From: Halalkalicoccus tibetensis
Lineage (GTDB): Archaea > Halobacteriota > Halobacteria > Halobacteriales > Halalkalicoccaceae
Length of the DNA: 64,000 nucleotides
Assembly: GCF_037996645.1 (NCBI RefSeq)
Contig: NZ_JBBMXV010000002.1
Span: forward strand, 434,001 to 498,000
Direction of reading: 5' to 3'
The translations under genes and the position numbers were made by a program. Under the pieces are notes generated by a model. The model had not been told where the DNA came from and did not search any database. It saw only the letters and a list, made by a program, of their open reading frames with translations. Below, piece by piece: positions 17,056 through 26,798 of the stretch (positions are counted from its first letter, which is position 1; every line of letters starts with the position of its first letter).

Positions 17056-20019
17056 ATGCCACCACAAACGACACCCAAGGAGATCGACAGCATCGATTTC
17101 GGGCTGATGGACCCCGAGGAGTACCGGGACATGAGCGCGACGAAGATCATCACCGCCGACACCTACGACGACGACGGCTTCCCCATCGACATGGGGCTGA
17201 TGGACCCCCGGCTCGGCGTGATCGATCCCGGGCTCGAGTGTAAGACCTGCGGGAAACACTCGGGATCGTGCAACGGCCACTTCGGCAACATCGAGCTCGC
17301 GGCGCCGGTTATCCACGTCGGCTTCACGAAGCTCATCCGTCGCCTGCTGCGAGGTACCTGCCGGGAGTGCTCGCGCCTGCTGCTCACCGAGGAGGAGAAG
17401 GAGGAGTTCCGCGAGGATCTCACCCGCACCAAGGAGCTGTCGAACGATCCCAACGACGTGACGAAGGCGGCGATCCGCCAGGCCCGGAAGGCCGACACCT
17501 GCCCCCACTGTGGGGAGACGCAGTTCGACATCCAGCACGAGAAGCCCACGACCTACTACGAGGTCCAACAGGTGCTGACCAGCGAGTACTCCGAGCGCAT
17601 CGCCCAAGCGATGCAGCCCGACGAGGACGACGAGGACGACGTCGGGATGGCCCCGCCGGAACTCGCCGAGAAGACCGACATCGACGTCTCCCGGGTCAAC
17701 CAGATCCTCTCCGGGGAGTTCCGACCCCGGCGTGCGGACCGCGAGGCCCTCGAGAAGGCGCTCGACGTCGACCTCACCGAGGAGGACCTCAACAAGCTGA
17801 TGCCGAGCGACATCCGCGACTGGTTCGAGGACATCCCGGACGAGGACATCGAGGTCCTCGGGATGAACCCCGAGAAGTCGCGCCCCGAGTGGATGATCCT
17901 CACCGTGCTGCCGGTGCCGCCGGTCACCTCCCGGCCCTCGATCACGCTGGACAACGGCCAGCGCTCCGAGGACGACCTGACCCACAAGCTGGTCGACATC
18001 ATCCGGATCAACCAGCGGTTCATGGAGAACCGTGAAGCGGGTGCGCCCCAGCTGATCATCGAGGACCTCTGGGAACTGCTGCAGTACCACGTGACGACGT
18101 TCATGGACAACGAGATCAGCGGCACGCCGCCGGCCCGTCACCGCTCGGGTCGCCCCCTCAAAACGCTCAGCCAGCGCCTGAAGGGCAAGGACGGCCGGTT
18201 CCGCAACTCGCTGTCCGGAAAGCGCGTGAACTTCTCGGCCCGGACGGTCATCAGCCCGGACCCGACGCTCTCGCTGAACGAGGTCGGCGTCCCCGATCAC
18301 GTCGCAAACGAGATGACCCAGACGATGGTCGTCACCGAGCGCAACATCGAGCAGGCCCGCCAGTACGTCGCCAACGGACCCAACGAGCACCCGGGCGCGA
18401 ACTACGTCACCCGCCCGGACGGCCGCCGGCTGAAGGTCACCGAGAAGAACTGCGAGGCGCTCGCCGGTCTCGATGAGGAGGCCTCGGAGATCCAGAGCCT
18501 CGCGCCCGGCTGGGAGGTCAACCGCCACCTGGTCGACGGCGACATCGTGATCTTCAACCGCCAGCCGTCGCTGCACCGAATGAGCATCATGGCCCACGAG
18601 GTCGTGGTGATGCCGTACAAGACGTTCCGACTGAACACCGTCGTCTGTCCGCCGTACAACGCCGACTTCGACGGCGACGAGATGAACATGCACGCGCTCC
18701 AGAGCGAGGAGGCCCGCGCGGAGGCGCGCGTGCTGATGCGCGTCCAGGAGCAGATCCTCTCGCCGCGCTTCGGCGAGAACATCATCGGGGCGATCCAGGA
18801 CCACATCTCGGGGCTGTACCTGCTGACCCACGAGAACCCGCAGTTCAACGAGACCCAGGCGCTCGACCTGCTACGTGGCACCGACGTCGACGAGCTGCCC
18901 GAACCCGACGGCGAGGGCGAGACCGGCCCGTACTGGACGGGACGGACGATCTTCTCCCAGCTGCTGCCCGACGGGCTGGATCTGGAGTTCACCTCCTCGG
19001 CGGGCGATAACGTCGTCATCGAGGACGGCACCCTGCTCGAGGGGACCGTCGACGAGGACGGCGTCGGCGCCTTCGGCGGCGAGGTCGTCGACCGGCTCGT
19101 CAAGCAGTACAGCGAGACGCGCGCACGCGTCTTCGTCAACGAGGTCGCGAGCCTCGCGATGCGCGCGATCATGCACTTCGGCTTCTCGTTGGGGATCGAC
19201 GACGAGTCGATCCCGGAGGAGGCCGGCGAGCAGATCGACGAGGCGATCGAGAACGCCTACGACCGCGTTCAGGAGCTGATCGCGACCTACGAGAACGGCG
19301 ACCTCGAGAGCCTGCCCGGTCGGACGGTCGATGAGACCCTCGAGATGAAGATCATGCAGACGCTCGGGAAGGCCCGCGACAGCGCGGGCGACATCGCGGA
19401 GGACCACTTCGCGGACGACAACCCCGCCGTCGTGATGGCCGAGTCGGGCGCGCGTGGGTCACTGCTGAACCTCACGCAGATGGCCGGCTGTGTCGGCCAG
19501 CAGGCAGTCAGGGGGGAGCGGATCAACCGCGGCTACGAGGGTCGGACCCTCTCGCACTACCAGGAGGGCGACCTCTCGGCGGAGGCCCACGGGTTCGTCG
19601 AGAACTCCTATCGGGCGGGGCTCACCCCGCGGGAGTTCTTCTTCCACGCGATGGGTGGCCGCGAGGGGCTGGTCGACACGGCGGTCCGGACCTCGAAGTC
19701 CGGCTACCTCCAGCGCCGGCTGATCAACGCGCTCTCGGAGCTCGAGACCCAGTACGACGGCACCGTCCGCGACACCAGCGACAACATCGTCCAGTTCGAG
19801 TTCGGCGAGGACGGCACCTCGCCCGTACGCGTCTCCTCGGACGAGGACGGCGACGTCGACGTCGAGGCGATCGCCGGCCGCGTCATGGACGAGGAGTTCG
19901 CCGACGAGGACGAGAAACGCGAGTTCCTCGGCCGGCGCGAGCCGCCGACGAACCTCTCGGAGCACGCCGACGCGCGTCGCATCGACACGCCGGTCGAGGG
20001 GGTGAGCTCGGATGACTGA
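17056..20019 (+). CDS. rpoA1: DNA-directed RNA polymerase subunit A'
   Basis: N-terminal part of the largest subunit (987 residues). Features in order: zinc-binding [16 protein letters not shown], a second zinc site CRECSR with CPHCGE, the lid/rudder part [32 protein letters not shown], and the catalytic [12 protein letters not shown] with the three Mg2+-binding aspartates. Between residues about 196 and 245 there is an insertion ([19 protein letters not shown], then [20 protein letters not shown]) that reads like a Cro/CI-type helix-turn-helix. I recall an equivalent insertion in other haloarchaeal A' subunits. The 3' end overlaps rpoA'' by 8 bases. Confidence 0.97.
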   Translation: MPPQTTPKEIDSIDFGLMDPEEYRDMSATKIITADTYDDDGFPIDMGLMDPRLGVIDPGLECKTCGKHSGSCNGHFGNIELAAPVIHVGFTKLIRRLLRGTCRECSRLLLTEEEKEEFREDLTRTKELSNDPNDVTKAAIRQARKADTCPHCGETQFDIQHEKPTTYYEVQQVLTSEYSERIAQAMQPDEDDEDDVGMAPPELAEKTDIDVSRVNQILSGEFRPRRADREALEKALDVDLTEEDLNKLMPSDIRDWFEDIPDEDIEVLGMNPEKSRPEWMILTVLPVPPVTSRPSITLDNGQRSEDDLTHKLVDIIRINQRFMENREAGAPQLIIEDLWELLQYHVTTFMDNEISGTPPARHRSGRPLKTLSQRLKGKDGRFRNSLSGKRVNFSARTVISPDPTLSLNEVGVPDHVANEMTQTMVVTERNIEQARQYVANGPNEHPGANYVTRPDGRRLKVTEKNCEALAGLDEEASEIQSLAPGWEVNRHLVDGDIVIFNRQPSLHRMSIMAHEVVVMPYKTFRLNTVVCPPYNADFDGDEMNMHALQSEEARAEARVLMRVQEQILSPRFGENIIGAIQDHISGLYLLTHENPQFNETQALDLLRGTDVDELPEPDGEGETGPYWTGRTIFSQLLPDGLDLEFTSSAGDNVVIEDGTLLEGTVDEDGVGAFGGEVVDRLVKQYSETRARVFVNEVASLAMRAIMHFGFSLGIDDESIPEEAGEQIDEAIENAYDRVQELIATYENGDLESLPGRTVDETLEMKIMQTLGKARDSAGDIAEDHFADDNPAVVMAESGARGSLLNLTQMAGCVGQQAVRGERINRGYEGRTLSHYQEGDLSAEAHGFVENSYRAGLTPREFFFHAMGGREGLVDTAVRTSKSGYLQRRLINALSELETQYDGTVRDTSDNIVQFEFGEDGTSPVRVSSDEDGDVDVEAIAGRVMDEEFADEDEKREFLGRREPPTNLSEHADARRIDTPVEGVSSDD

Positions 20020-21199
20020 GCACGACGTGAGCGACGACGTCGAGGCCGTCGTCGAGGACACCGACCTGCCCCGGCGGCTCAAGGAGCGCGTCTACGCGAC
20101 GATCGAGGACCACGACGCGACCGTCGAGCAGGCCGACGAGATCGCCCGCGGGGTCGAGAGCCAGTACCTCGACACCCGGGTCGACCCGCTGGACCCGGTC
20201 GGGACCGTCTCGGCCCAGTCCATCGGCGAACCGGGCACCCAGATGACGATGAACACGTTCCACTACGCGGGCGTCGCGGAGATCGACGTCACCCAGGGGC
20301 TGCCCCGGCTGATCGAGCTGGTCGACGCCCGGAAGACCCCCGACACGCCGATGATGACGGTGTATCTCGACGGCGAGTACGCGACCGATCGCGAGAAGGC
20401 CCACGAGGTCGTCTGGAACATCGAGGCGACGCGCATCCTCGCGCTGGGGGACGTCTCGACGAACGTCGCGGACATGAACGTCCAGATCGACCTGAACGAG
20501 GACACCCTCGAGGAGCGGATGATCACCCCCGAGGAGGTCGCGGAGATCATCGAGGACTCGCTCGGCGTCTCGGTGATCCAGCAGGGGACCGCCATCCAGT
20601 TCGGTCCCGAGCAGCCGAGCTATCGGGACCTGCTGCAGCTGGTCGAGGAGCTGCGCGGGATCGTCTTCAAGGGGATCGAGGAGGTCTCCCGGGTGGTCGT
20701 CCGCAAGGAGGACACCGACGAGGGCGACGAGGACGAGTTCGTCCTCTACACCGAGGGTTCGGAGTTCGGCGACGCGCTGGCGATCGAGGGCGTCGACGCC
20801 TCGCGGACCACCTGTAACAACATCCACGAGATCTACCGCAACCTCGGCGTGGAGGCGGCCCGCGAGGTCATCATCAACGAGACGATGAACACGCTCCGCG
20901 AGCAGGGTCTCGACGACGTGAACATCCGCCATCTGATGCTGGTCGCGGACATCATGACCACCCGCGGGACGATCGAGTCGATCGGCCGTCACGGGATCTC
21001 GGGCAGCAAGGACAGCGTGCTCGCGCGCGCGGCCTACGAGGTGACGGTCAACCACCTGCTCGACGCGGCGATCCACGGCGAGGTCGACGACCTGAACGGC
21101 GTGATCGAGAACGTCATCGTCGGCAAACCGGTCAAGCTCGGTACCGGCGACGTCGACCTCCGGATGGGGTCGCTCGCCTCGCCGACCAGCTCGGACTGA
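20012..21199 (+). CDS. rpoA2: DNA-directed RNA polymerase subunit A''
   Basis: C-terminal part of the largest subunit (395 residues), split from A' as in all archaea. It includes the trigger-loop and bridge region [20 protein letters not shown] followed by [10 protein letters not shown], then [18 protein letters not shown], and the C-terminal jaw/cleft part [20 protein letters not shown] with [18 protein letters not shown]. Start ATG at 20012 overlaps the end of rpoA', and its TGA overlaps the ATG of nusA, so the operon is tightly coupled. Confidence 0.97.
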   Translation: MTEHDVSDDVEAVVEDTDLPRRLKERVYATIEDHDATVEQADEIARGVESQYLDTRVDPLDPVGTVSAQSIGEPGTQMTMNTFHYAGVAEIDVTQGLPRLIELVDARKTPDTPMMTVYLDGEYATDREKAHEVVWNIEATRILALGDVSTNVADMNVQIDLNEDTLEERMITPEEVAEIIEDSLGVSVIQQGTAIQFGPEQPSYRDLLQLVEELRGIVFKGIEEVSRVVVRKEDTDEGDEDEFVLYTEGSEFGDALAIEGVDASRTTCNNIHEIYRNLGVEAAREVIINETMNTLREQGLDDVNIRHLMLVADIMTTRGTIESIGRHGISGSKDSVLARAAYEVTVNHLLDAAIHGEVDDLNGVIENVIVGKPVKLGTGDVDLRMGSLASPTSSD

Positions 21200-21618
21200 T
21201 GGCCCGAACCCTCTCGGACGACGCCCGGCAGTTCATCGCGCGCTTCGAGGAGGAGACCGGCGCGACCGCGACCGACTGCGTGATCGGCGAGGAGCGGCTC
21301 GTCTTCGTCGTGGGCGTCGGCGAGATGGGGCAGGCCATCGGTCCCGGCGGCGAGACCGTCTCCCGGCTCGAGGAGCGACTCGACAGGGAGATCGACCTCG
21401 TCGAGGACGCCGACACGCCGGAGGCGTTCGTCGCGAACGCGCTGGCGCCGGCGGCGGTGTATCACGTCACGATCAGCGAGAACGAGACGACCGTGGCCTA
21501 CGCCGAGGTCGCCGAGGGCGATCGCGGCGTCGCGATCGGTTCAGGGGGACGGAACATCGAGACCGCCCGGACGCTGGCGAAGCGCCACTTCGACATCGAC
21601 GACATCCAGTTGACCTGA
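21199..21618 (+). CDS. nusA: NusA-like transcription factor (KH domains)
   Basis: Archaeal NusA homologue, 139 residues, with only the two KH RNA-binding domains and without the bacterial N-terminal domain. GPGGETVSRLEERLDREIDL and GSGGRNIETARTLAKRHFDI are the KH signatures. It is known to lie directly after rpoA'' in haloarchaea, and here the genes overlap by one base. In related genomes rps12 follows closely; here a gene on the opposite strand intervenes. Confidence 0.92.
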   Translation: MARTLSDDARQFIARFEEETGATATDCVIGEERLVFVVGVGEMGQAIGPGGETVSRLEERLDREIDLVEDADTPEAFVANALAPAAVYHVTISENETTVAYAEVAEGDRGVAIGSGGRNIETARTLAKRHFDIDDIQLT

Positions 21619-21651
21619 TCCGGCGGTTCACGGTGCAACCGGACGCACCTT

Positions 21652-22533
21652 CTACAGCCGACCCGACGGCACTTCGAACCGGGCGGTATCACCGCGGTCG
21701 ACGTACTCGACCCGATCGTCGAGTCCCGCCTCCCGTATCGCCTCCTGGAGCTCCTCGAGCGAGGATCGGAGTACGCCGTAGTCGTCGTAATGGATGGGGA
21801 TGGCCGTCGTCGGATCGAACAGCTCGATGGCCTCGGTGCCCTGCCGTTCGTCCATCGTCACCTGGAGACCGAGGACCTTCGCCCCGCCGAGGTGGAGCAG
21901 CGCGATGTCGATATCGGGGTACCGTTCGGCGATCTCGGCCAACGAATCGTACATGACGGTGTCGCCCGTAACGTACAGCCGAAGCGCTGTCGTCTCCCCG
22001 ACGTGGAACTCGAGCATGCTTCCCATCACGGGCGGCATCGCCTTCGAGACCAGTCGCGAGCCGTGTCTGGCGGGCGTCGACGTGACGTCGAGCCGGACGT
22101 CGCCCTTGCGGACGGTCAGCGTCTCCCACGTCTCGAGCGGGTACGTCTCGCGGAACCCCTTCTCCGAGAGCTCGGCCGCCGCGTGCGGCGTGGTCACGAT
22201 GGGGAGGTCCGTATCGAGCCCCTCCTCCGCGACCCGGCCGAAGTGGTCGCCGTGCATGTGCGAAAGCAACACGAAGTCGATCGGCGGGAGCTCGTCGATG
22301 TCGATCGCGGGGTCGGTCTGGCGTTCGGTTCGCAGCCCGTAGCCGACGTGGGCGTGATCGCCTTCGTGGAGGAAGCTCGGATCGGTCAGGATCGTAAACC
22401 CCGCGTACCGGACGATCACCGTGGCGTTCCCGACGAAGAAGATCGAACCGTCCTCGAGGTCGGCGTCGGCCCCGTTCCCGTCGCTGAGGAGGTCGAGTGC
22501 TCGGGTTCGGATCACGGCGGATAGTCGATCCAT
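21652..22533 (-). CDS. Metallo-beta-lactamase-fold hydrolase (UlaG-like)
   Basis: Zinc-dependent hydrolase of the UlaG/NAPE-PLD type, 293 residues from the ATG at 22533 (a GTG two codons earlier is possible). Metal-binding motif [13 protein letters not shown] (HxHxDH), then [15 protein letters not shown], the aspartate in [12 protein letters not shown], and the late histidine in [10 protein letters not shown] are all present. The substrate is unknown. It sits in the opposite direction between nusA and rps12, splitting the str/rpo operon. A distribution check in relatives would show whether it is a recent arrival. Confidence 0.83.
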   Translation of the reverse strand: MDRLSAVIRTRALDLLSDGNGADADLEDGSIFFVGNATVIVRYAGFTILTDPSFLHEGDHAHVGYGLRTERQTDPAIDIDELPPIDFVLLSHMHGDHFGRVAEEGLDTDLPIVTTPHAAAELSEKGFRETYPLETWETLTVRKGDVRLDVTSTPARHGSRLVSKAMPPVMGSMLEFHVGETTALRLYVTGDTVMYDSLAEIAERYPDIDIALLHLGGAKVLGLQVTMDERQGTEAIELFDPTTAIPIHYDDYGVLRSSLEELQEAIREAGLDDRVEYVDRGDTARFEVPSGRL

Positions 22534-22620
22534 CGTCACTTACGCCCCTCGCCTTCCAGATACGGGTGTTGATAGCTCGCCGGATCCGCCCCGATGCGGG
22601 CGGGCACCGCGAAAGGCGAG

Positions 22621-22630
22621 CCTTAAGTGG
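22621..22630 (+). promoter_or_regulatory. Probable TATA box of rps12-rps7
   Basis: CCTTAAGTGG lies about 25-34 bases before the rps12 ATG at 22655. Because the intervening gene 21652-22533 is antisense, the ribosomal pair needs its own promoter, and this is the only good candidate. Confidence 0.5.
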
Positions 22631-22654
22631 CTTCATCGGGTAGAAACCGGTACT

Positions 22655-23083
22655 ATGGGAAACGGCAAGTATGCGGCACGTAAACTCAAGCGTGACCGTC
22701 AGAACCACCGGTGGTCGGACTCGGAGTACGCCCGCCGGGAGCGCGGTCTGAAGAAGAAATCCGACCCCCTCGAGGGAGCACCCCAGGGCCGGGGCATCGT
22801 CCTCGAGAAGGTCGGAATCGAGGCGAAACAGCCCAACTCGGCGATCCGGAAGTGCGTCCGGGTTCAGCTGATCAAGAACGGCAAGCAGGTCACCGCGTTC
22901 TGTCCCGGTGACGGCGCGATCAGCTTCATCGACGAGCACGACGAGGTAACCATCGCCGGGATCGGCGGCGCGAAGGGCCGCGCGATGGGCGACCTCTCGG
23001 GCGTGAACTACAAGGTGGACAAAGTGAACGGCGTGAGCCTGATCGAACTCGTCCGCGGAAACGCGGAGAAACCGGTGCGATAA
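22655..23083 (+). CDS. rps12: 30S ribosomal protein S12 (uS12)
   Basis: Decoding-site ribosomal protein, 142 residues. The start [20 protein letters not shown] matches archaeal S12; [31 protein letters not shown] and [18 protein letters not shown] are the family core. The open frame extends upstream, but the ATG at 22655 gives the known N-terminus. The stop overlaps the rps7 start by one base (TAATG). Confidence 0.97.
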   Translation: MGNGKYAARKLKRDRQNHRWSDSEYARRERGLKKKSDPLEGAPQGRGIVLEKVGIEAKQPNSAIRKCVRVQLIKNGKQVTAFCPGDGAISFIDEHDEVTIAGIGGAKGRAMGDLSGVNYKVDKVNGVSLIELVRGNAEKPVR

Positions 23084-23697
23084 TGTCCGAAAGCGAAGCC
23101 CCCGAGCCGGAGCAGCCGGCCGGCTCCGAGGAAGTCGACACCGACGCGCTGCTGTTCGGCCGCTGGGAGACCGGCGAGATCGAGTACGCCGACCCGAGCA
23201 CCAAGCGCTACATCACGGTGACGCCCATCGCCCACACGATGGGGCGCCACGCCGGCAAGCAGTTCCAGAAGAGCGAGATCAGCATCGTCGAGCGGCTGAT
23301 CAACCGCCTGATGCAGACCGAGGAGAACACCGGCAAGAAACAGCAGGCGCTCGGCATCGTCCGTGACGCCTTCGAGACCATCCACGAGCGCACCGAGGAG
23401 AACCCCGTGCAGGTGCTCGTGACCGCCGTCGAGAACGCCGGCCCCCGGGAGGAGACCGTCCGCCTGAAGTACGGCGGGATCTCCGTTCCCAAAGCGGTGG
23501 ACGTCGGCCCCCAACGCCGCGTCGACCAGTCGCTGAAGTTCCTCGCCGAGGGCGCGTACAACGCCTCGTTCAAGACTTCGACCGACGCGAGCGATGCGCT
23601 CGCCCAGCAGTTGATCGGCGCCGCGGACTACGACGTCCAGACGTACGCCATCAACCAGAAAGAGGAGAAGGAGCGCGTCGCGGCCGCCGCTCGCTAA
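23083..23697 (+). CDS. rps7: 30S ribosomal protein S7 (uS7)
   Basis: Small-subunit head protein, 204 residues, with an acidic N-terminal extension typical of haloarchaea (SEAPEPEQPAGSEEVDTDAL). The core shows RYITVTPIAHTMGRHAGKQF, VERLINRLMQTEENTGKK, ENPVQVLVTAVENAGPREE and DVGPQRRVDQSLKFLAEGAY. In many archaea the EF-2 gene follows; here the next gene is a convergent haloarchaeal protein of unknown function. Confidence 0.97.
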   Translation: MSESEAPEPEQPAGSEEVDTDALLFGRWETGEIEYADPSTKRYITVTPIAHTMGRHAGKQFQKSEISIVERLINRLMQTEENTGKKQQALGIVRDAFETIHERTEENPVQVLVTAVENAGPREETVRLKYGGISVPKAVDVGPQRRVDQSLKFLAEGAYNASFKTSTDASDALAQQLIGAADYDVQTYAINQKEEKERVAAAAR

Positions 23698-23794
23698 GTC
23701 TCTCTCCGTTTTTCTCGTCGCCCGAATCGAGCCTTCCGAACGAGGAGGCGTCCGAGCCGAGCGTTCGACGCCTCGAACGTTGACGTGGCCGCCG

Positions 23795-24556
23795 TCAGTC
23801 CGCCGCCGTCGACCCGTTCGTCCCGGTCGCGTAGCTCCGGGTGACCGAGACCAGCGCCTTGCGGTACTCGCTCTCGCCTGGCTCGTCCGCGAGGTCGCGA
23901 AAGCGCCGTTTGAACGCGCCGAAGTCGATCCCCGGGGCGTCCCGGGCGGCCGCGTACGCCAGGTCGTAGAGTCGGTGGTCCTCCTCGACGAGGTCGTGGC
24001 GCTCGACGAGCGCGAGCGCGAACCCGGCGTTGACGGCCGTGATCTCCGGGTCCGCGCTCGGCGAGATCCGCTCGGAGCCCGGCCGCGTGGCGGGCTCGGG
24101 GCGGTCGGCGAGCGCCGTCGCCAGCCCCGATTCGAGGAAGGAGACCAGCTTGTCGGCCGGCCCCAGCGTCAGGGTGATGTCGTCGGCGTAGATGTCCTTC
24201 ATGTGGTTCGCGATCTGATAGCAGTGCGCGAGCTTGCGGCGCTCGACCGTCCGCCCCGAGAGCGCGAGAAAGAGCGCCTCCTCGGTCGACTGGGTGTGGG
24301 AGGGGTGGCCCCCCTCGTTTCGGTGCATGTGGGCGAACTCGTGGAGGGCGAGCTCGCGAGCCATCGCGCTCGTGGCGGCCTGTCGGGAGATGTTGAGCAC
24401 GTGGTACTCGCCGGGATGGGCGGTCCAGGTCCGCTCATCGGGGTCCTCGCGGATCCGAACGCGCACGGGAAGCGAGAGGTCGTACTCGGTCTCGAAGAGG
24501 TCGCGGGCGCTCAGAAACGGGGACGGAGGGGCGGAACCTGTCACTCGAAGGTCCAT
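23795..24556 (-). CDS. Haloarchaeal protein with HExxH metalloprotease-like motif
   Basis: The 253-residue product is a conserved haloarchaeal protein that I recall under the label DUF5781 (label uncertain). Residues about 72-77 read HEFAHMH, an HExxH-type zinc-binding motif in a helix (ELALHEFAHMHRNEGG). Further helices include RKLAHCYQIANHMKDIYADD and a C-terminal RDLADEPGESEYRKALVSV. The motif suggests a zinc-dependent peptidase, but a third ligand is not obvious and activity is not established. It is convergent with rps7. Confidence 0.65.
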   Translation of the reverse strand: MDLRVTGSAPPSPFLSARDLFETEYDLSLPVRVRIREDPDERTWTAHPGEYHVLNISRQAATSAMARELALHEFAHMHRNEGGHPSHTQSTEEALFLALSGRTVERRKLAHCYQIANHMKDIYADDITLTLGPADKLVSFLESGLATALADRPEPATRPGSERISPSADPEITAVNAGFALALVERHDLVEEDHRLYDLAYAAARDAPGIDFGAFKRRFRDLADEPGESEYRKALVSVTRSYATGTNGSTAAD

Positions 24557-24617
24557 GTCTACCCGTACCAGGGGTTCGAGGGGTATGACTGTTCCCCCGA
24601 AAGCCCTCGCTCGGGAC

Positions 24618-24753
24618 TGGCGTCCCTCGCTCGCCCTTTCTATGACCGCCAGGCTCCGCCGAGTCGCGGTGCGCGATTGCGCACCGCTCTCGGGGACGCC
24701 AGCCCTTCCCCGCCCCGCGAACGGGGTCGCCCGGTTCGGCGACCCCGTTCGCG
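24618..24753. repeat. Cluster of perfect hairpins in a divergent intergenic region
   Basis: The 270-base gap between the two divergent genes holds three perfect inverted repeats. TGGCGTCCC (24618-24626) pairs with 24693-24701. Nested inside, GCGGTGCGC (24666-24674) pairs with 24679-24687 around a GATT loop. A 16-base stem starting CGCGAACGGGG (24716-24731) pairs with 24738-24753 around CGGTTC. CCCTCGCTCG is also directly repeated at 24604 and 24624. No T-run follows, so this is not an ordinary terminator. Confidence 0.7.
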
Positions 24754-24826
24754 CCGGCCACCGCGTCCGCGCCGTAGCGCTCAGTGAGCCCCCGTGTTTT
24801 TGGCCCGTGGCGGCGTAGACCCGCCC

Positions 24827-25237
24827 ATGTCAGAGACGATCCTCGTCCCGATCGACGACTCCGAGCGCTCGACGGAGGCCCTCGAGTTCGCGTTCGACTC
24901 CCATCCCGACGCAGCCTTCGTCGCGCTGCACGTCCACGAACCCGTCTACGGCGAGGGGTTCGCCTGGCGCGAGCCCGACGACGGGGCCGACGACGACGAC
25001 GTCGAGCGGCTGCTCGCCCGCGTCCGGGAGTTCGCAAACGAACACGGCGCGACCCTCGAGACGGTGACCAGCGAGGGCAAACCCTCCGACGAGATCATCG
25101 AGTACACAGAGGAGAACCCGGTCGACGCGATCGTCATGGGATCGCACGGCCGGGAGGGGGCCTCACGGGTGTTGTTGGGCAGCGTCGCCGAGACGGTCAC
25201 GCGGCGCTCGCCCGTGCCAGTGACGGTCGTGCGCTGA
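24827..25237 (+). CDS. Universal stress protein (UspA family)
   Basis: 136-residue single Usp domain. The N-terminal ILVPIDDSERSTEALEFA and the C-terminal ATP-binding signature MGSHGREGASRVLLGSVAET followed by SPVPVTVV show the ATP-binding subclass (G-2x-G-9x-G-S/T pattern). The ATG at 24827 gives the normal N-terminus; an in-frame start upstream would add 11 unrelated residues. Function is probably stress adaptation, with no specific role visible from its neighbours. Confidence 0.88.
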   Translation: MSETILVPIDDSERSTEALEFAFDSHPDAAFVALHVHEPVYGEGFAWREPDDGADDDDVERLLARVREFANEHGATLETVTSEGKPSDEIIEYTEENPVDAIVMGSHGREGASRVLLGSVAETVTRRSPVPVTVVR

Positions 25238-25318
25238 ATTCCGAAACTGCCAGAAGGCGAGGGGTTCGTGGGGCAACGACAACGCTTATGCGCGCGCCAC
25301 GACACCCTTTCTAAAACG

Positions 25319-26764
25319 ATGGGCGCGATAGAGGACGTGTACGCGGACCTCGATACCGACGTGGAGTTCGAGGAGTTCGAGGAGGCCGTCGAGTCGAAGG
25401 TCGAACAGATGGGCGGGCTCGCGGACGAGGAGACGGCGGCGATGCTGATCGCCCACGAGCTGCGCGACGAGGAGGTGAACGGGATCGCGGACATCGAGCC
25501 GGGGATGGACGAGGCGAAGTTCCTCGCGAAGGTCACCGGCGTCGGCGAGCTCCGGACCTTCGATCGCGACGACGAGGACGAGGACGGCATGGTGATCAAC
25601 GTCGAGGCCGCCGACGCGACCGGCTCGGTGAGGCTCGCCTTCTGGGACGAACAGGCGAAAGCGATCGAGAACGAGGGCATGGAACCGGGCACCGTCCTCC
25701 GGGTGAAGGGCCGCCCCAAGGAGGGCTACAACGGCCTCGAGGTCAGCGTCAGCCAGGCCGAGGAGGACCCCGACGCCGAGGTCGACGTCCAGATCCAGGA
25801 CACCTACCGGATCGAGGACCTCTCGATGGGGCTGTCGGACGTCGACGTTCAGGGGAAGGTGCTCGCGACCGACTCCGTGCGTACCTTCGACCGCGACGAC
25901 GGTTCGGAGGGACGGGTCGCGAACCTCACCCTGGGCGACGAGACGGGGCGGATCCGCGTGACGCTGTGGGACGAGCGCACCGAAGCCGTCGAGGAGTTCT
26001 CGGCCGGCGAGTCCGTCGAGGTCGTCGACGGCTACGTCCGCGAGCGAAACGGCGACATCGAGCTCCACGTCGGCAACCGCGGGACGATCGAGGGGATCGA
26101 CGAGGAGATCGAGTACGTCCCCGAGACCACGCCCATCGAGGAGCTGGAGATCGAGGACGTCGCGGACATCGGCGGCGTGGTGCGTTCGGCGGACCCAAAA
26201 CGGACCTTCGACCGCGACGACGGTTCGGAGGGGCAGGTCCGGAACGTCCGCATCCAGGACGAGACCGGCGACATCCGGGTCGCGATGTGGGGCGAGAAGG
26301 CCGACATCGAGATGGGGCCGGGCGACACCGTCCAGTTCGCCGACGTCGAGATCCAGGACGGCTGGCAGGACGACATCGAGGCCTCGGCGGGCTGGCGCGC
26401 GACGGTGACGGTCACCGACTCCGGGTCGTCGGCCCCGACGGCCGGCGGGAGCTCGGACTCCGCGGAGCTCTCGTCGTTCGGCGGCTCGGACGAGTCGTCG
26501 GCCGACGACGAGGCGTCCGGATCGGCCGGGACGAACGGGTCGGGGCCGAGCGGCTCCGGCGGATCCGGGAGCGACGACGCCGACGCGAACGGCGAGGTCG
26601 TCGAGTTCACCGGGACGGTGGTCCAGCCGGGCAACCCCGCGAAGCTCGACAACAGCGAGGAGACCGTCACCGTTCTCACGAGCGAGGAGCTCTCGCTTGG
26701 CGAGGAGGTCACGGTCCGGGGCCCGATGCACGAGGGGCGCATCGACGCCGAGGACGTCGTTTAG
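25319..26764 (+). CDS. rpa: Single-stranded DNA-binding protein (RPA, three OB folds)
   Basis: Replication protein A homologue, 481 residues. A helical N-terminal part (residues 1-50) is followed by three OB folds, each containing a near-identical strand pair: TFDRDDEDEDG at about 80, TFDRDDGSEGRV at about 188 and TFDRDDGSEGQV at about 297, each followed by D(E/A)TG.(I/V)R(V/L). A Ser/Gly-rich linker (about 375-420) leads to a small C-terminal beta domain. It binds single-stranded DNA in replication and repair. The start MGAIEDVYADL fits haloarchaeal RPA; the open frame upstream does not. Confidence 0.9.
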   Translation: MGAIEDVYADLDTDVEFEEFEEAVESKVEQMGGLADEETAAMLIAHELRDEEVNGIADIEPGMDEAKFLAKVTGVGELRTFDRDDEDEDGMVINVEAADATGSVRLAFWDEQAKAIENEGMEPGTVLRVKGRPKEGYNGLEVSVSQAEEDPDAEVDVQIQDTYRIEDLSMGLSDVDVQGKVLATDSVRTFDRDDGSEGRVANLTLGDETGRIRVTLWDERTEAVEEFSAGESVEVVDGYVRERNGDIELHVGNRGTIEGIDEEIEYVPETTPIEELEIEDVADIGGVVRSADPKRTFDRDDGSEGQVRNVRIQDETGDIRVAMWGEKADIEMGPGDTVQFADVEIQDGWQDDIEASAGWRATVTVTDSGSSAPTAGGSSDSAELSSFGGSDESSADDEASGSAGTNGSGPSGSGGSGSDDADANGEVVEFTGTVVQPGNPAKLDNSEETVTVLTSEELSLGEEVTVRGPMHEGRIDAEDVV

Positions 26765-26798
26765 AACCTTTTTTCATTACCGGACGCGATGACCCGGT

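Noticed and set aside
17056-20019. Intein or other insertion in the polymerase subunits
   Set aside because: Subunit lengths and motif order are normal; no intein splice junctions or homing endonuclease motifs are present.
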